Under the pieces are notes generated by a model. It made no database searches. It saw nothing but the letters and a program-made list of their open reading frames with translations, and was not told the DNA's origin. The position numbers were made by a program, and so were the translations under genes. From the NCBI GenBank assembly GCA_041060555.1, contig JBEUDS010000027.1: a DNA stretch of 45,886 nucleotides; one strand, given 5' to 3'. Below, one piece after another: positions 1 to 7,367 of this stretch; position 1 is the stretch's first letter, and each line of letters begins with the position of its first letter. This DNA is from CAUJIW01 sp963205175 (GTDB taxonomy: Bacteria > Pseudomonadota > Alphaproteobacteria > Sphingomonadales > Sphingomonadaceae).

Positions 1-48
1 TGCAAACTCCACCATAACGATGAACCCGGTGGCCACCAGCGACGCCGC

Positions 49-80
49 ATTCCGGGGTGGGGCATGCCCCACCCCGGAAT
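49..80. repeat. Perfect 32-bp palindrome, REP-like
   Basis: A perfect inverted repeat with no spacer; the arm is ATTCCGGGGTGGGGCA and the other half is its exact reverse complement. Around the centre it resembles the palindrome at 45833-45870: both read GGGGT, two variable bases, GGCA, then the mirror image. There is no T tract, so it is not an obvious intrinsic terminator. It lies just beyond the break point of the truncated endonuclease. The flanking plus-strand frame is open from the window edge to 157 but I recognise nothing in it. A REP/RAYT-type repeat is an inference. Confidence 0.7.
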
Positions 81-122
81 ACACCATCGCCTACACCGGA
101 AATTACACCACGAGCGCGGACG

Positions 123-440
123 CTAACCAACCGCGGCGACCAACCGGCCTTCGTTGATCACCAGCAAGTCCCACTTCTTCGTAGGACGAAAATACCCCGG
201 CAGCGTCACGACAGCACTGGTCTGGTGCAGTTCGGCATGGCCAAGGCCATTCTGCTCCACCAGATCGACGATGAGCGCAATGAACCCATCCATGTTCTTG
301 CCAGCAGTGACCCCTGCCCGCTCGCCCTGGTCGATGTTGCCCGCTTCAATTTGCTTCTGCCGGGCTTTCTCGCGGTTCCCCCAGAAGGCCATCGTCGCCT
401 CCTTCGCCTGCCGCTCATAATCTACCAGATTAAGACTCAT
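123..440 (-). pseudogene. Truncated XhoI/PaeR7I-family type II restriction endonuclease
   Basis: The 105-residue product starts MSLNLVDYERQAKEA and closely matches, from memory, the N-terminal half of the XhoI/PaeR7I endonucleases that cut CTCGAG (about 245 residues). Recognisable blocks are AFWGNREKARQKQIEAGN, DQGERAGVTAGKNMDGFI and LPGYFRPTKKWDLLVINEG. The frame ends with LVAAVG and a TAG, exactly where family members continue into the EFKS segment carrying the catalytic E-x-K. The enzyme should therefore be inactive. Its ATG overlaps the methylase TGA (ATGA, 437-440), the usual coupled layout. The family's C-terminal half does not follow in the remaining 122 bases. The cause may be a deletion, an insertion or recombination at about 128-132. 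The family call is solid; inactivity is inferred. Confidence 0.85.
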
Positions 441-2152
441 GCCGTTGTCTCGTGCGTGAGTGCGTCGGCTTCCGCATCCGACAGTTGATACAATGCCACC
501 ATCGCCGTATCGCAGCGGGCGCGATCCCGGCTTATGCCCGCGGCGATCAGTTCCGCGCGGAGCTCGCCCGAAACATCTGCCCAGACGGGCACGCGGATGC
601 GTCGAAGATACTGCGCCTGATAGCGCAGATACCCTCCGCGCATCTTGGTCGAATAGGTCGAAATGAACAGACGGGCGATGCTGGAGAGAAGCACCGCTTG
701 CAGCGCCCGCAAATCCCACGTCTCCGACGTGACAAAATACAGGTTATGGTGGGGGTAGAACCGGCCCTCATCATAGACGATGTGCGCTTCCCCCTTGATG
801 TCAGGAATCAGCAGCTTGGGCTTGGCCACCAAGGCGGGGTAGATGCGATCAATGGTGCGATACCAGCCAGCGGGAGACTTCTTCGCCACATGCCGCCCGG
901 CAATCTCGTCCTTTCGCGCTTCCAGATAGCGTGCGAGGCGGGGATAGTCCGCCAGCGCCACGAGCCCGCCCTCATCGGCGAACGGGTTGACGACCCCATA
1001 GCCACGCCACGCGATCTCGCCGGAATGGATGTCACGGGTCATCACCAGCGGCAGCTTGCGGTCCTCTTCCACATCGAGGGTCTCATACGGGGCAATGAAT
1101 GCCTGATCCGCACCCGTCGCAACGCCAATCCCAACCTTGCATCCGGCGTCCTCAAGCGTCGGAAAACGCGCTTCGAGGGCACGCACCAGATCAATGCCGG
1201 GGTTCGTATCCACGATCCACGGCGCGCCGCCATGCTGCACGATTTTCGATGCATGGACGTCACTGCCCCCCGTAACCTGCCCCGTCATTGCTCTTGCGAG
1301 GGAAGTGAGTGCCTGCGACGTGATTTCAGGGCGTTTTGCCACGGCGGTCGTGTTGCCGGGTTCATTGGCAATCACGAAGATGCCAGGATACGTGATGACG
1401 TCGGTGGTGAAGGCCGGTGTGTCCACCATGTCCACAAAGGCGCGCAGGTGATAGCCGCTCGCGACCAATTCCCGGAGCGGTCGTCCGTACCGGTTCTTCA
1501 TCCATCGATCGGCGCAGATGAAGCCCAGGACGCCACCGGGATTCAATAGGTCGAGGGACCGTTCGATGAAGGGAATGTAGATGTCTGCTCGGTCATAAAT
1601 CGTCCGGTAACGGCGGCGATACTCCGCCATCAGGGCGTCGGCGATCAGCTCCTGCCGCACATAGGGCGGGTTGCCGACCACAAAATCAAAGCGATCATCA
1701 AACTCTGTCAGCAGAAAATCGCCCTGGAAGAGCCAGGCCTTACGCAATGTTGCAGCAGCATGCGGCGTCAGACCATGTTCGATCAGCATCCGTTCGAGCG
1801 CCTGCCCGGTTTCGGTAACGCTGTGATGATGCAGCTCGACCGCTTGAATAGCCCCAATCAGGTCTACTTCCGCGTTCGACCCGCCATGCAGACGGTAGGA
1901 TGTCAGCAGCCGTTCAATGGCGGGAAACAGAAAATCACCACCGCCGAAGGAGGGTTCCAGCAACCGCTTGGTATGGAGCGGCAACGCCGGATCATATCCC
2001 GCGAGGTCGAGAATGAACTCCACAACCTCCGTGCGCGTGAAGATCGCCCCGCGCTCCGCAATACCCGCATGCGCCATCGCGTGGACCGCCTGTTCAATCG
2101 GGCACTCCCCGAAGAGCGGCGGCTGATATTCGTAGGCGGTGGCTGCTTTCAC
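437..2152 (-). CDS. PaeR7I/XhoI-type N6-adenine DNA methyltransferase
   Basis: A 571-residue SAM-dependent methyltransferase of the Eco57I/PaeR7I kind, expected to methylate adenine in CTCGAG. The catalytic motif IV is NPPY, in FDFVVGNPPYVRQELI (about residues 158-173). It is preceded by GAIFTRTEVVEFILDLAGY and a FGGGDFL motif I region. The C-terminal half should hold the target recognition domain. The start is GTG at 2152, six bases after a GAGG ribosome site. The gene overlaps the truncated endonuclease by ATGA. With the nuclease broken, this would act as an orphan methylase. Length is slightly above M.PaeR7I. The family is certain; the exact target is inferred from the partner. Confidence 0.9.
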   Translation of the reverse strand: MKAATAYEYQPPLFGECPIEQAVHAMAHAGIAERGAIFTRTEVVEFILDLAGYDPALPLHTKRLLEPSFGGGDFLFPAIERLLTSYRLHGGSNAEVDLIGAIQAVELHHHSVTETGQALERMLIEHGLTPHAAATLRKAWLFQGDFLLTEFDDRFDFVVGNPPYVRQELIADALMAEYRRRYRTIYDRADIYIPFIERSLDLLNPGGVLGFICADRWMKNRYGRPLRELVASGYHLRAFVDMVDTPAFTTDVITYPGIFVIANEPGNTTAVAKRPEITSQALTSLARAMTGQVTGGSDVHASKIVQHGGAPWIVDTNPGIDLVRALEARFPTLEDAGCKVGIGVATGADQAFIAPYETLDVEEDRKLPLVMTRDIHSGEIAWRGYGVVNPFADEGGLVALADYPRLARYLEARKDEIAGRHVAKKSPAGWYRTIDRIYPALVAKPKLLIPDIKGEAHIVYDEGRFYPHHNLYFVTSETWDLRALQAVLLSSIARLFISTYSTKMRGGYLRYQAQYLRRIRVPVWADVSGELRAELIAAGISRDRARCDTAMVALYQLSDAEADALTHETTA

Positions 2153-2190
2153 GAAGACCTCGGCAGGAAACGGTCGACCCTTGCCGAATT

Positions 2191-2208
2191 AGAACATAAA
2201 AAGAACAT
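2191..2208 (-). promoter_or_regulatory. Direct repeats AGAACAT upstream of the methylase
   Basis: AGAACAT occurs at 2191-2197 and again at 2202-2208, 11 bp apart, about one helical turn, on the plus strand. A further AGAACA lies at 2255-2260. The repeats sit about 40 bp upstream of the methylase GTG, in the only AT-rich stretch of its leader, so a promoter or operator here is likely. No controller (C) protein gene is visible in the window. A regulatory role is inferred. Confidence 0.35.
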
Positions 2209-2375
2209 CAGCAAGGGGCGCCGGTGCCTCCTTAGCATTGCAGGCCACTAAAGTAGAACAGGCATGCTATCTTTCGCACAAGGAAAACGGTGCGGAGAGA
2301 GTGCGAAGGGGCGCGAGATCAAAGCAGCTGGCGTAGAACCATTCCGCAAATTTTTTGCACAGTTCCTGCGCAGGC

Positions 2376-2404
2376 AAAAACATGGGAAAATTTCCCATGT
2401 TTTT
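2376..2404 (-). terminator. Intrinsic terminator after tRNA-Gly
   Basis: A near-perfect palindrome AAAAACATGGGAAA, a single central A, and its mirror image. Read leftward it forms a CATGGG stem followed by TTTTT, 28 bases after the tRNA 3' end. By symmetry it could work in both directions and would also insulate the tRNA from the methylase locus. Confidence 0.7.
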
Positions 2405-2431
2405 CAACATCTTATTGGGATCTTAAGAAAC

Positions 2432-2506
2432 TGGAGCGGGCGAAGGGATTCGAACCCTCGACCCCAACCTTGGCAAGGTTGTGCTCTACCCCTGAGCTAC
2501 GCCCGC
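2432..2506 (-). tRNA. tRNA-Gly (anticodon GCC)
   Basis: A cloverleaf is visible on the minus strand: acceptor GCGGGCG pairing with CGCCCGC, D arm AGCTCAGGGGTAGAGC, anticodon arm CAACCTTGCCAAGGTTG with anticodon GCC, T arm GAGGGTTCGAATCCCTT, discriminator T, and an encoded CCA end (2432-2434). The 3' end faces the restriction-modification remnant, so its last bases could have been an attachment site. I see no integrase in the window. Confidence 0.95.
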
Positions 2507-2531
2507 TCTGGCGTCGTCGTTGCGAGGCGGG

Positions 2532-2560
2532 TTGCTATCATTGTGTTTTGCGAAGCACAA
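2532..2560 (-). promoter_or_regulatory. Candidate promoter of tRNA-Gly
   Basis: On the minus strand TTGTGC (2555-2560) and TAGCAA (2532-2537) are separated by 17 bases. The predicted start lies about 20 bases before the mature tRNA 5' end. The -10 match is weak. The element abuts the ribosome site of the divergent ybaK-like gene. Confidence 0.35.
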
Positions 2561-2568
2561 GGAGAAAT

Positions 2569-3318
2569 ATGCAGCCCATGACGATTCCTCCCGCCACACC
2601 CGACGCGCGCCCCGATCAGGCGCCCGACGCCGTACCCGGCACCGCCCCTCTCCGCACCGTCCCTGCCAACCCCGATCAGGCGCCCGATACCCAGGCGCCC
2701 GACGCCCTGCTCCCCATCGGCCACGGGCCCAGCCCGTCCCCCGCCGACCCCGGGCCCGGCCCGCATGACCTCAACCCCGGGCCCGGCCCGCAGGGCATCG
2801 ACCAGGCGGCCGAGGCGCGGCTGTTCGCCCGGCTGGACGCGCTGGACATCGCCCACGCCACGGTGCGCCATCCGCCCGCCCACAGCGTCGCCGACGCCAA
2901 GCGGCTGCGCGGCGCACTGGCCGGCGGCCACGCCAAGAACCTGTTCCTCAAGTCCAAGAAGGACGAATACGCGCTGGTGGTGATGGGCGAGGACGACCCG
3001 GTCGACGTCCAGGCGCTGGCGCGCGGGCTGGGGCTGGCGCGGCTGAGCTTCGCCAGCCCGGCGCGGCTGTGGGACTGGCTGGGCGTGCGGCCGGGTTCGG
3101 TGACGCCGTTCGCGCTGCTCAACGCCGCCGGCCACCCGGAGCGGGCGCGGCTGCGGGTGGTGTTCGACGCCGACCTGCTGGCCCACGACCCGCTGTGGTT
3201 CCACCCGCTGCACAACGCCGCCACCACCGCCATCGCCGGCGCCGACCTGATCCGCTTCGCCCGCGACTGCGGCCTCGACCCCCTGGTGCGGCGAATCGCC
3301 GATTTCACCACCGGCTGA
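2569..3318 (+). CDS. YbaK/ProXp-type aminoacyl-tRNA editing protein with Pro-rich N-terminus
   Basis: A 249-residue protein. From about residue 85 it is a YbaK/ProRS INS-like editing domain, a fold that deacylates mischarged tRNA (Ala-tRNAPro in the ProXp-ala group). Visible signature segments are TVRHPPAHSVADAKRLRG, the Lys-bearing HAKNLFLKSKK, PGSVTPFALLNA and HPLHNAATTAI. The first 80 residues are Pro/Asp/Ala-rich, probably disordered, with repeats of PDQAPD and a duplicated PGPGPH/PGPGPQ unit. That extension is unusual, since family members are about 165 residues. The ATG at 2569 has a strong AAGGAG seven bases upstream. A start nearer the domain is possible, but no ribosome site is as good. 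Substrate specificity is inferred. Confidence 0.85.
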   Translation: MQPMTIPPATPDARPDQAPDAVPGTAPLRTVPANPDQAPDTQAPDALLPIGHGPSPSPADPGPGPHDLNPGPGPQGIDQAAEARLFARLDALDIAHATVRHPPAHSVADAKRLRGALAGGHAKNLFLKSKKDEYALVVMGEDDPVDVQALARGLGLARLSFASPARLWDWLGVRPGSVTPFALLNAAGHPERARLRVVFDADLLAHDPLWFHPLHNAATTAIAGADLIRFARDCGLDPLVRRIADFTTG

Positions 3319-3418
3319 CACGCGGGCGCTTGGTTTTTCGGACAATCGTTGCCAGATAGAGCGTGAATGCCCGCCCCTCCCTGGCGGCGGGCCCGCCAAC
3401 CTGCTGGAGACCCAACCG

Positions 3419-4336
3419 ATGGCGCTGGACCCCGCTGCCACCCCGACCGCCGGGCTTGTTGCCTCGGCAACCGCCGAGACCTTCCGTGAACTGGTGATCG
3501 ACGCCTCGCAGCAGGCCCTGGTGCTGGTGGACTTCTGGGCCGAGTGGTGCGGCCCGTGCAAGCAGCTCACCCCGCTGCTGGAGAAGGTGGTCGCCGACTA
3601 TGCCGGCAAGGTCCGGCTGGTGAAGATCAACGTCGACCAGAACCAGATGCTGGCAGGCCAGTTCCGCGTCCAGTCCATTCCCACCGTCTATGCCTTCCTG
3701 GGCGGCCGACCGCTCGACGGCTTCATGGGCGGACTGCCGGAAAGCCAGCTGCGCGCCTTCATCGACCGGCTGCTGGCCGCCGCCGGACCGCTGCCCGACG
3801 ACGGCGCGCCGGACGTCACGGCCCTGCTGGAGGCCGCCGCCGCCGCGCTGGAGGCCGGCGACATCCATTCCGCCCAGGCGCTCTATGCCGACGTGCTGGA
3901 ACTCGACCCCGCCAATGCGGCCGCCGCCGCCGGCATGGCCCGGCTGCTGGTCGACGCCGGCGAGCTCGACGAGGCCGAGGCGCTGCTGGCGACGCTGCCC
4001 GAGGCCGCCGTCGGCGACACGGCGGTGTCGGCGGTGCGCGCGGCGATCGCGCTGGCCCGCGAGGCCGCCCCGGTCGATGATCTGGCGGCGCTGAAGGCCG
4101 AGGTGGAGGCCAACCCGGCCGACCACGCCAGGCGCTTCGAGCTGGCCGGCGGGCTGATGGCCGCCGGCGACCGCGAGGGCGCGGTGGACCATCTGCTGGA
4201 GATCATCCGGCGGGACCGCAACTGGAACGAGGGCGCGGCGCGCACCCGCCTGCTGCAGCTGTTCGAGGCGGTGGGCCTGGAAGACCCGTTCACGATGGCC
4301 GCCCGCCGGCGGCTGTCGGCGGTGCTGTTCGCCTGA
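3419..4336 (+). CDS. Thioredoxin-TPR co-chaperone (CnoX/YbbN-like)
   Basis: A 305-residue cytoplasmic protein with an N-terminal thioredoxin domain (about residues 20-120) carrying the intact redox motif WCGPCK (Cys44, Cys47) and the cis-Pro loop QSIPTVYAF. The C-terminal half is Ala-rich helical TPR-like repeats (about 135-300). This is the CnoX/YbbN architecture, a holdase-type chaperone. E. coli CnoX lacks redox activity (SXXC), whereas this protein keeps both Cys. A GGAG lies about 10 bases before the ATG. It begins a four-gene run with almost no spacing (the next ATG is 6 bases after the stop), so it is probably co-transcribed through 5632. Confidence 0.85.
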   Translation: MALDPAATPTAGLVASATAETFRELVIDASQQALVLVDFWAEWCGPCKQLTPLLEKVVADYAGKVRLVKINVDQNQMLAGQFRVQSIPTVYAFLGGRPLDGFMGGLPESQLRAFIDRLLAAAGPLPDDGAPDVTALLEAAAAALEAGDIHSAQALYADVLELDPANAAAAAGMARLLVDAGELDEAEALLATLPEAAVGDTAVSAVRAAIALAREAAPVDDLAALKAEVEANPADHARRFELAGGLMAAGDREGAVDHLLEIIRRDRNWNEGAARTRLLQLFEAVGLEDPFTMAARRRLSAVLFA

Positions 4337-4341
4337 GCGCC

Positions 4342-4992
4342 ATGGCCGGCAGCAGCGACCTTGGCGATCTGCCCCGGGTGATCCCGGTGTTCCCGCTGAC
4401 GGGCGTGCTGCTGCTGCCGCGCGGCCATCTGCCGCTCAACATCTTCGAGCCGCGCTACCTCGACATGGTGCGCGACGCCATGGCCAGCGAGCGCATCATC
4501 GGCATGATCCAGCCGCGCGGCTCGCTGCGCGGCAAGCGCCCGGCGCTGTATGATGTCGGCTGCGCCGGCCGCATCAGCGCCTTCGAGGAAACCGAGGACG
4601 GCCGCTATCTCATCACGCTGACCGGCGTCAGCCGCTTCCGCATCCTCAGCGAGCTGACCACCGTCACCGCCTACCGCCAGGTGGAGGTCGACTATGCGCC
4701 GTTCAGCCAGGACCGCACGGACAGCGCCACCCTGGCCGAGCCGTTGCGCGCCGAGCTGCTGGCGCGGCTGGAGGTCTATCTCGACGACCACGGCCTGCGC
4801 GCCGACTGGAACGCCGTGCGCAACGCCGTCGACGAGATGCTGGTCAACGCCATCGCCATGCTCTGCCCGTTCGACGCGGTGGAGAAGCAGGCGCTGCTGG
4901 AGGCACCGACGATCGCCGAACGGGCCCAGGCGCTGATCACCCTGATGCGCTTCGAGGACCATGGCGACCCCGACACCACGATGAGGCACTGA
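4342..4992 (+). CDS. LON N-terminal substrate-binding domain protein
   Basis: A 216-residue stand-alone LON (PUA-like) substrate-binding domain protein without the AAA+ or protease parts. The family signature is at residues 12-45: IPVFPLTGVLLLPRGHLPL followed by NIFEPRYLDMV. Later come GMIQPRG and VGCAGRISAFEETEDGRY. Its biochemical role is not established. Here it sits between a thioredoxin-TPR co-chaperone and a small Trm112-like gene, an order I recall from other alphaproteobacteria. Its TGA overlaps the next ATG (TGATG). Confidence 0.85.
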   Translation: MAGSSDLGDLPRVIPVFPLTGVLLLPRGHLPLNIFEPRYLDMVRDAMASERIIGMIQPRGSLRGKRPALYDVGCAGRISAFEETEDGRYLITLTGVSRFRILSELTTVTAYRQVEVDYAPFSQDRTDSATLAEPLRAELLARLEVYLDDHGLRADWNAVRNAVDEMLVNAIAMLCPFDAVEKQALLEAPTIAERAQALITLMRFEDHGDPDTTMRH

Positions 4993-5231
4993 TGTCGCAG
5001 CCGCCCGAACCCGCCGCGCCCCGACCGCCTGAGCCCCGCGCGTCCGACCCTCGCCCCCTCGATCCGCGGCTGCTGGAGATCCTCGTCTGCCCGCTGAGCA
5101 AGGGGCCGCTGGAGTACGACGCCGCCGCGCAGGAGCTGATCAGCCGCCAGGCGGGGCTGGCCTACCCGATCCGCGACGGCGTGCCGATCATGCTGCCCGA
5201 CGAGGCCCGGGTGCTGGAGGATCAGCCGTGA
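4992..5231 (+). CDS. UPF0434/Trm112-like small protein
   Basis: A 79-residue protein with the Trm112/YcaR-type core: LLEILVCPLSKGPLEYD, then AYPIRDGVPIMLPDEAR. Bacterial homologues are small zinc-ribbon-like proteins, some of which activate methyltransferases. This copy keeps only one Cys of the zinc site, as many UPF0434 proteins do. The first 28 residues are Pro/Arg-rich and outside the domain. It is coupled to the LON gene upstream by a TGATG overlap and to the DUF971 gene downstream by GTGA. Confidence 0.85.
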   Translation: MSQPPEPAAPRPPEPRASDPRPLDPRLLEILVCPLSKGPLEYDAAAQELISRQAGLAYPIRDGVPIMLPDEARVLEDQP

Positions 5232-5632
5232 CCGCATCCCCCGGGCCGGGAGCCCCCAGCCAGCAAGCGCCCGGCCAGCCAGCGCCCTGGCCGGAAGCGC
5301 TGGACTATGACCGCGCCCACCGCCTGCTGCGCATCCGCTTCGACACCGGCGAGGCGTTCGAGCTGCCGGCGGAGCTGCTGCGGGTGGAAAGCCCGTCGGC
5401 GGAAGTGCAGGGCCATGGCGCCGGCGCCAAGCAGATCGTGCCCGGCAAGGCGCTGGTCGACATCGTGCGCATGGAGCCGGTCGGCCGCTACGCGGTGCGG
5501 CTGGTGTTCGACGACGGCCATGACAGCGGGCTCTATAGCTGGACCTATCTGCACCAGCTCGGCCGGACCCGCGAGACGGTGTGGCAGAGCTACCTGCTGG
5601 CGCTGGCCGAACGCGGCCTCAGTCGCGCCTGA
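5228..5632 (+). CDS. DUF971 (GBBH N-terminal-like) protein
   Basis: A 134-residue protein of the DUF971 family, the small metal-binding-like domain also found at the N-terminus of gamma-butyrobetaine hydroxylase. Evidence: the opening LDYDRAHRLLRIRFDTGEAF, ELPAELLRVESPSAEVQGHG, then GRYAVRLVFDDGHDSGLYSW and TYLHQLG. Stand-alone DUF971 proteins have been linked to Fe-S cluster handling; that role is inferred from the family. The start is GTG, overlapping the previous stop as GTGA, and the residues before the domain are Pro/Gln-rich. It ends the four-gene run and converges on ubiH. Confidence 0.85.
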   Translation: MTASPGPGAPSQQAPGQPAPWPEALDYDRAHRLLRIRFDTGEAFELPAELLRVESPSAEVQGHGAGAKQIVPGKALVDIVRMEPVGRYAVRLVFDDGHDSGLYSWTYLHQLGRTRETVWQSYLLALAERGLSRA

Positions 5633-5670
5633 GGGTCGGGCCGGCCACAGAACTTCAGGCCAGAGAAGCT

Positions 5671-6891
5671 TCAGGCCAGCTCGCCGCGCAGCAGCGCCGG
5701 CAGCTTGCCGGTGGCGCCCATCGCCTCGCGCATGAAGAACGTCTTGAGCGGCTTGATACGGTTGACCGCCGCCAGCCCCAGCCGGCGCGCGGCGGTGACC
5801 GTCCTGAGGTCGTTGGAGAACAGGTGGGTCAGCCCGTCCATGATGATGGCGGTCGCCGTGTTGTCCGGCCGCCGCCAGCGCTGGTAGCGGTTCAGCACCT
5901 CCAGCGAGCCGAGGTCGAGCCCGAGGCGGGCCGCCTCCACCAGCACCTCGGTCAGCGCCGCGACGTCGCGGACGCCCAGATTGAAGCCCTGGCCGGCGAT
6001 CGGATGGTTGCCGTGGGCGGCGTCGCCGATCAGCGCGAAGCGCCGCTCGACATAGTGGTCGGCGTGATTGAAGTTCAGCGGGTAGGACCAGCGCGGCGCC
6101 ACCAGCTCCAGCTTGCCGAGGAAGTCGCCGAAGCGCTTCCCGATCTCGGCCATGAAGGCGGCGTCCGACAGCCCCATGATCGCCGGCCCCTGGCTTGCCT
6201 TGACCGTCCAGACGATGGCCGAGCGCTGGCCGGGCATCGGCAGGATGGCGAACGGCCCGTCGGGCAGGAAGCGCTCGTAGGCGATGTCGCCGTGCGGCTT
6301 CTCGTGCGCGACCATGGTGACAATGCCGTGCTGGCGGTAGGACCAGCGGGCGCTGCGGATGCCCATCTGCTCGCGCAGCGGCGAGCCGCGCCCCTCGGCG
6401 GCGACGATCAGCGGCGCGACCAGGCGTTGCCCGCCGGCCAGCACGGCCTCCACCTTGCCGGGGCCGCGCGTCCAGTCCACCAGCCGGTCGGGCGCGAAGA
6501 GATGCAGGCCGTCGGTCGCAGCCGCCGTTTTCATCAGCGCCGCCCGCAGCATGCGGTTCTCGAACATGTAGCCCAGCGGCTCGCCACCCACCGCCTGACC
6601 ATCGAAGTGCAGGAACAGCGGCGAGGCGCCATCGGTGACCCGGATATCGCGGATCGGCTGGGCGACCTCGGCGAGCTGATCCCACACGCCGATGGCCTGG
6701 AACAGCTTGGCCGCCGCGGCGGCGATGGCCGAGCAGCGACCGTCGAAGGCGGGCGCCAGCGTCGTCGACAGGTCGGCGGTGTCGACCACCGCCGTCTCCA
6801 GCCCGTGCACGCACAGGGCGCGCGCCAGCGTCATGCCGACCAGCCCGCCGCCGACGATGATGACATCCACCCGCCGCTGATTGTCCGTCAT
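5671..6891 (-). CDS. UbiH/UbiF/COQ6-type FAD monooxygenase (ubiquinone biosynthesis)
   Basis: A 406-residue flavin hydroxylase adding a hydroxyl to the ubiquinone ring precursor. The N-terminal dinucleotide fold is VDVIIVGGGLVGMTLARAL (residues 8-26), with DGRCSAIAAA at about 50. The family's second FAD motif is RFALIGDAAHGNHPIAGQGF at about 280, followed by NLGVRDVAAL. The length is normal. Sequence alone does not tell UbiH from UbiF/VisC or the multi-site alphaproteobacterial UbiL-like enzymes. It runs leftward, and a 461-bp region holding a putative small RNA separates it from ftsK. Confidence 0.9.
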   Translation of the reverse strand: MTDNQRRVDVIIVGGGLVGMTLARALCVHGLETAVVDTADLSTTLAPAFDGRCSAIAAAAAKLFQAIGVWDQLAEVAQPIRDIRVTDGASPLFLHFDGQAVGGEPLGYMFENRMLRAALMKTAAATDGLHLFAPDRLVDWTRGPGKVEAVLAGGQRLVAPLIVAAEGRGSPLREQMGIRSARWSYRQHGIVTMVAHEKPHGDIAYERFLPDGPFAILPMPGQRSAIVWTVKASQGPAIMGLSDAAFMAEIGKRFGDFLGKLELVAPRWSYPLNFNHADHYVERRFALIGDAAHGNHPIAGQGFNLGVRDVAALTEVLVEAARLGLDLGSLEVLNRYQRWRRPDNTATAIIMDGLTHLFSNDLRTVTAARRLGLAAVNRIKPLKTFFMREAMGATGKLPALLRGELA

Positions 6892-7127
6892 GGGCCTAGT
6901 CCTCGCTCCCGCGGGCGCCTGCCGTCAGCCGCCCCTGCCACTGGCGGCGACCTTAAAGCCATCGGCGCGGCAGGCCAACGGGACAATCTGTCATCCGGGA
7001 GCCTCGCCGCCCCCCTGTCGCTGTCGTATGGTGCACATATTTTCACCATTGGGCAATCGAAGATGAAAAAATAGGCATATTCACCTTGTCGCGATCCGGA
7101 AACCCGGCCGTTTCCGCCCCTCGCGGC
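6892..7127. other. Intergenic region upstream of ubiH
   Basis: I see no credible gene here. The stretch holds the only AT-rich patch of the area (about 7020-7085), where the ubiH promoter probably lies. No conserved operator is recognised. Confidence 0.4.
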
Positions 7128-7143
7128 TTGGCCCGCTTCTTGC
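7128..7143 (+). promoter_or_regulatory. Sigma-54-like -24/-12 promoter
   Basis: TTGGCCCGCTTCTTGC contains GG (7130-7131) and GC (7142-7143) exactly 10 bases apart, the invariant spacing of RpoN promoters. It agrees with the TGGCACG-N4-TTGC consensus except for one base. The predicted start is at about 7155, at the foot of a hairpin. The match is seen in the sequence; RpoN use is inferred. Confidence 0.5.
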
Positions 7144-7154
7144 GAATACGTCAG

Positions 7155-7246
7155 CACCGATGCCGTGATCGGCATCGCCGTGCTCTCTCGGGACCAACCG
7201 GTCCTTCATGACTGTGGCCGGGTTCTCGCGAACCCGGCCATTTTTT
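7155..7246 (+). ncRNA. Putative small RNA, about 90 nt
   Basis: Between divergent ubiH and ftsK a plus-strand intrinsic terminator has no gene in front of it, which implies a short transcript. From the predicted start (about 7155) the RNA would carry a 5' hairpin (GATGCCG/CGGCATC, 7159-7176), a small GGACC/GGTCC stem (about 7191-7204), and the terminator stem ending in six T. A short frame from GTG 7165 spans it but crosses the terminator and has no ribosome site. I do not match it to a named RNA family. It could instead be an ftsK leader attenuator. Confidence 0.5.
7216..7246 (+). terminator. Strong intrinsic terminator upstream of ftsK
   Basis: Perfect 9-bp stem GGCCGGGTT / AACCCGGCC with loop CTCGCG (7225-7230), followed by A and six T (7241-7246). 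It acts rightward, although the only upstream protein gene points left. Confidence 0.85.
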
Positions 7247-7367
7247 GTGGCCCCATCCCCACAATCGCCGGGCGGAATCGCCTTTTGTTCCGGCGTACCC
7301 TTGACGGACGCGGCGCTTCGCCCGAGTCTTGCCCCTTCAGTCAGTCGTGAGCATGAAGGAGGCGCCG

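Noticed and set aside
2..157. Plus-strand open frame from the left edge through the palindrome
   Set aside because: It is open for 51 codons but unrecognised, includes the palindrome, and runs into the endonuclease on the other strand; too weak to call a gene fragment.
1..2431. Search for an integrase, transposase or phage gene at the left island
   Set aside because: None is visible; only the methylase and the broken endonuclease are supported.
7062..7073. Minimal frame ATGAAAAAATAG upstream of ubiH
   Set aside because: Three codons without a clear ribosome site or linked structure; likely chance in an AT-rich patch.
7165..7350. Short frame across the pre-ftsK terminator
   Set aside because: It crosses a strong terminator, lacks a ribosome site, and its composition is not protein-like; the RNA explanation fits better.
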